Assembly: GCF_001620065.1 (NCBI RefSeq)
Contig: NZ_LQGV01000001.1
Span: 806,001 to 870,000 of the forward strand
Source of the DNA: Microbacterium sp. TNHR37B
GTDB taxonomy: Bacteria; Actinomycetota; Actinomycetes; Actinomycetales; Microbacteriaceae
Reading direction: 5' to 3'
Length of the DNA: 64,000 nt
A program made the position numbers and the translations under genes. The first letter of the stretch is position 1; each line of letters begins with the position of its first letter. Below the pieces are notes generated by a model that ran no database searches, had not been told where the DNA came from, and saw only the letters and a program-made list of their open reading frames with translations. Shown piece by piece: positions 63,338 through 64,000 of the stretch.

Positions 63338-63411
63338 ACACGGTCGCCCGCCGCCGCGTCAGTGCCTGTGCGTATGTTGTCAACCCCCTCTTTCATGTCG
63401 GGGGCCCGACC

Positions 63412-63417
63412 TAGCCT
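63412..63417 (+). promoter_or_regulatory. -10 box TAGCCT, leaderless start of the DJ-1/PfpI gene
   Basis: TAGCCT, six bases, ATG. Confidence 0.5.
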
Positions 63418-63423
63418 GCCGTC

Positions 63424-63972
63424 ATGACTCATCTCAGCGGAAAGAAGGTCGCCTTCCTCGCGACCGACGGCTTCGAAGACAGCGAGCTCACATCCCCGTG
63501 GGAGGCGGTGACGTCCGCTGGAGCGGAGGCCGTGCTCGTCGCCCCGTCCAGCGGCAGCATCTCCGGGAAGAACGGATACGCCCAGTCCGTCGATCTGACG
63601 ACGGACGGCGCCCGGGCGAGCGACTTCGACGCGCTCGTGCTTCCCGGCGGCGTCGTCAACGCCGACCACCTGCGGCTCGACGCGGCGGCAGTCGACTTCA
63701 CCCGCGACTTCTTCGAGCAGCACAAGCCGGTCGGGGCGATCTGCCATGCGGCATGGATCCTCGCCGAGGCGGACGTGCTATCGGGGCGGACGCTCACGAG
63801 CTACCCGAGCTTGAAGACCGATCTGCGCAACGCCGGCGCCACCTGGGTGGACGAGGAGGTCGTCGTCGACGAGGGACTGGTCTCCAGCCGCACGCCCGAT
63901 GACCTTCCCGCCTTCAACGCCAAGGTGGTCGAAGAGATCGACGAGGGCGCGCACTCGGGTCAGACCGCATGA
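63424..63972 (+). CDS. DJ-1/PfpI-family protein (type 1 glutamine amidotransferase fold)
   Basis: A 182-residue PfpI/YhbO-like protein. The nucleophile elbow is GAICHAAWIL (Cys107, His108) and Glu18 or Glu21 in GFEDSELTSP completes the site; VLPGGVVNADHLR precedes it. Members act as proteases, deglycases or glyoxalases; which one cannot be read here. Length and motifs are complete. It is divergent from the cold-shock gene, so a stress role is plausible. Confidence 0.88.
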   Translation: MTHLSGKKVAFLATDGFEDSELTSPWEAVTSAGAEAVLVAPSSGSISGKNGYAQSVDLTTDGARASDFDALVLPGGVVNADHLRLDAAAVDFTRDFFEQHKPVGAICHAAWILAEADVLSGRTLTSYPSLKTDLRNAGATWVDEEVVVDEGLVSSRTPDDLPAFNAKVVEEIDEGAHSGQTA

Positions 63973-64000
63973 CGCGACGATGATCGAGAGGGTTCGTATC

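Larger units (their letters stand above)
63130..63423. other. divergent regulatory region, cold-shock gene / DJ-1 gene
   Basis: About 200 bases appear to be the cold-shock leader, with no gene in it. The remainder holds the cold-shock promoter (63332-63362) and the DJ-1 gene's -10 box. Confidence 0.5.

Noticed and set aside
1..64000. CRISPR arrays, tRNA or rRNA genes, phage or insertion elements
   Set aside because: No regularly spaced repeats, no cloverleaf with conserved TTC arm, and no transposase or integrase were seen on either strand.

Overview
The window is high-G+C DNA that reads as the chromosome of an actinobacterium, most probably a Microbacteriaceae member close to Microbacterium. 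This rests on gene content and order: DUF3107 beside an RhlE-type helicase, DUF3117, MgtE-N/DUF1003/Mrp/TatB, the succinylase branch of lysine synthesis, FdxA-DapC, and many TAnnnT -10 boxes set directly in front of start codons. From memory, about 1-4 kb resembles M. tuberculosis Rv3202c-Rv3211 and about 10-22 kb resembles Rv1177-Rv1232c. I saw no tRNA, rRNA, phage, insertion sequence or CRISPR array. The region is core chromosome with a peptide-uptake block in the middle.

Layout. 1-9 kb: 5' end of a UvrD/AdnA-type helicase (leaving the window at base 1), DUF3107, a small membrane protein, a ferritin-like protein, a DEAD-box RNA helicase, a PHP phosphoesterase, a membrane-anchored EEP-fold hydrolase, and a coupled aminopeptidase P / gamma-glutamyltransferase pair. 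9-19.5 kb: alpha/beta hydrolase, stress-type membrane protein, channel-less MgtE-N/CBS protein, DUF1003, Mrp, TatB, O-methyltransferase, DUF3117, PIG-V-like mannosyltransferase, divergent dapE and dapD, ppk2 and a SHOCT protein. 19.6-27 kb: citrate synthase, dapC-fdxA, an AzlCD branched-chain amino acid exporter with a divergent XRE-cupin regulator, DUF2200 and TypA/BipA.

27-44 kb holds two neighbouring ABC peptide importers on the minus strand, each with a solute-binding protein, two permeases and a fused double ATPase. They are separated by a PH-domain membrane protein. Divergent from them runs a tightly overlapping plus-strand operon: M24 peptidase, M20 peptidase, Lrp/AsnC regulator, class I/II aminotransferase, then a CPBP-family protein. 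Together they look like a peptide import and breakdown module. The shared intergenic region carries a perfect 15-bp inverted repeat.

44-50 kb is the glycine cleavage operon gcvT-gcvH-gcvP behind a tandem glycine riboswitch, then a MarP-like membrane serine protease. 50-57 kb is de novo NAD synthesis: an NrtR-type regulator, nadA-nadB-nadC, an IscS/NadS-like cysteine desulfurase and a GT2 glycosyltransferase. 57-64 kb holds an ABC exporter, a DUF1345 protein, a DHA2-type MFS exporter, a 38-residue peptide with a Cys-rich C-terminus, a membrane fatty-acid desaturase whose best start appears to be AUC, a cold-shock protein and a DJ-1/PfpI protein.

The features most worth a second look are the 13 apparent leaderless starts, the small CCGGGTC peptide, the possible AUC start, the inverted repeat at the peptide locus, the hairpin terminators with a cUUCGg loop, and the MgtE sensor without a channel.
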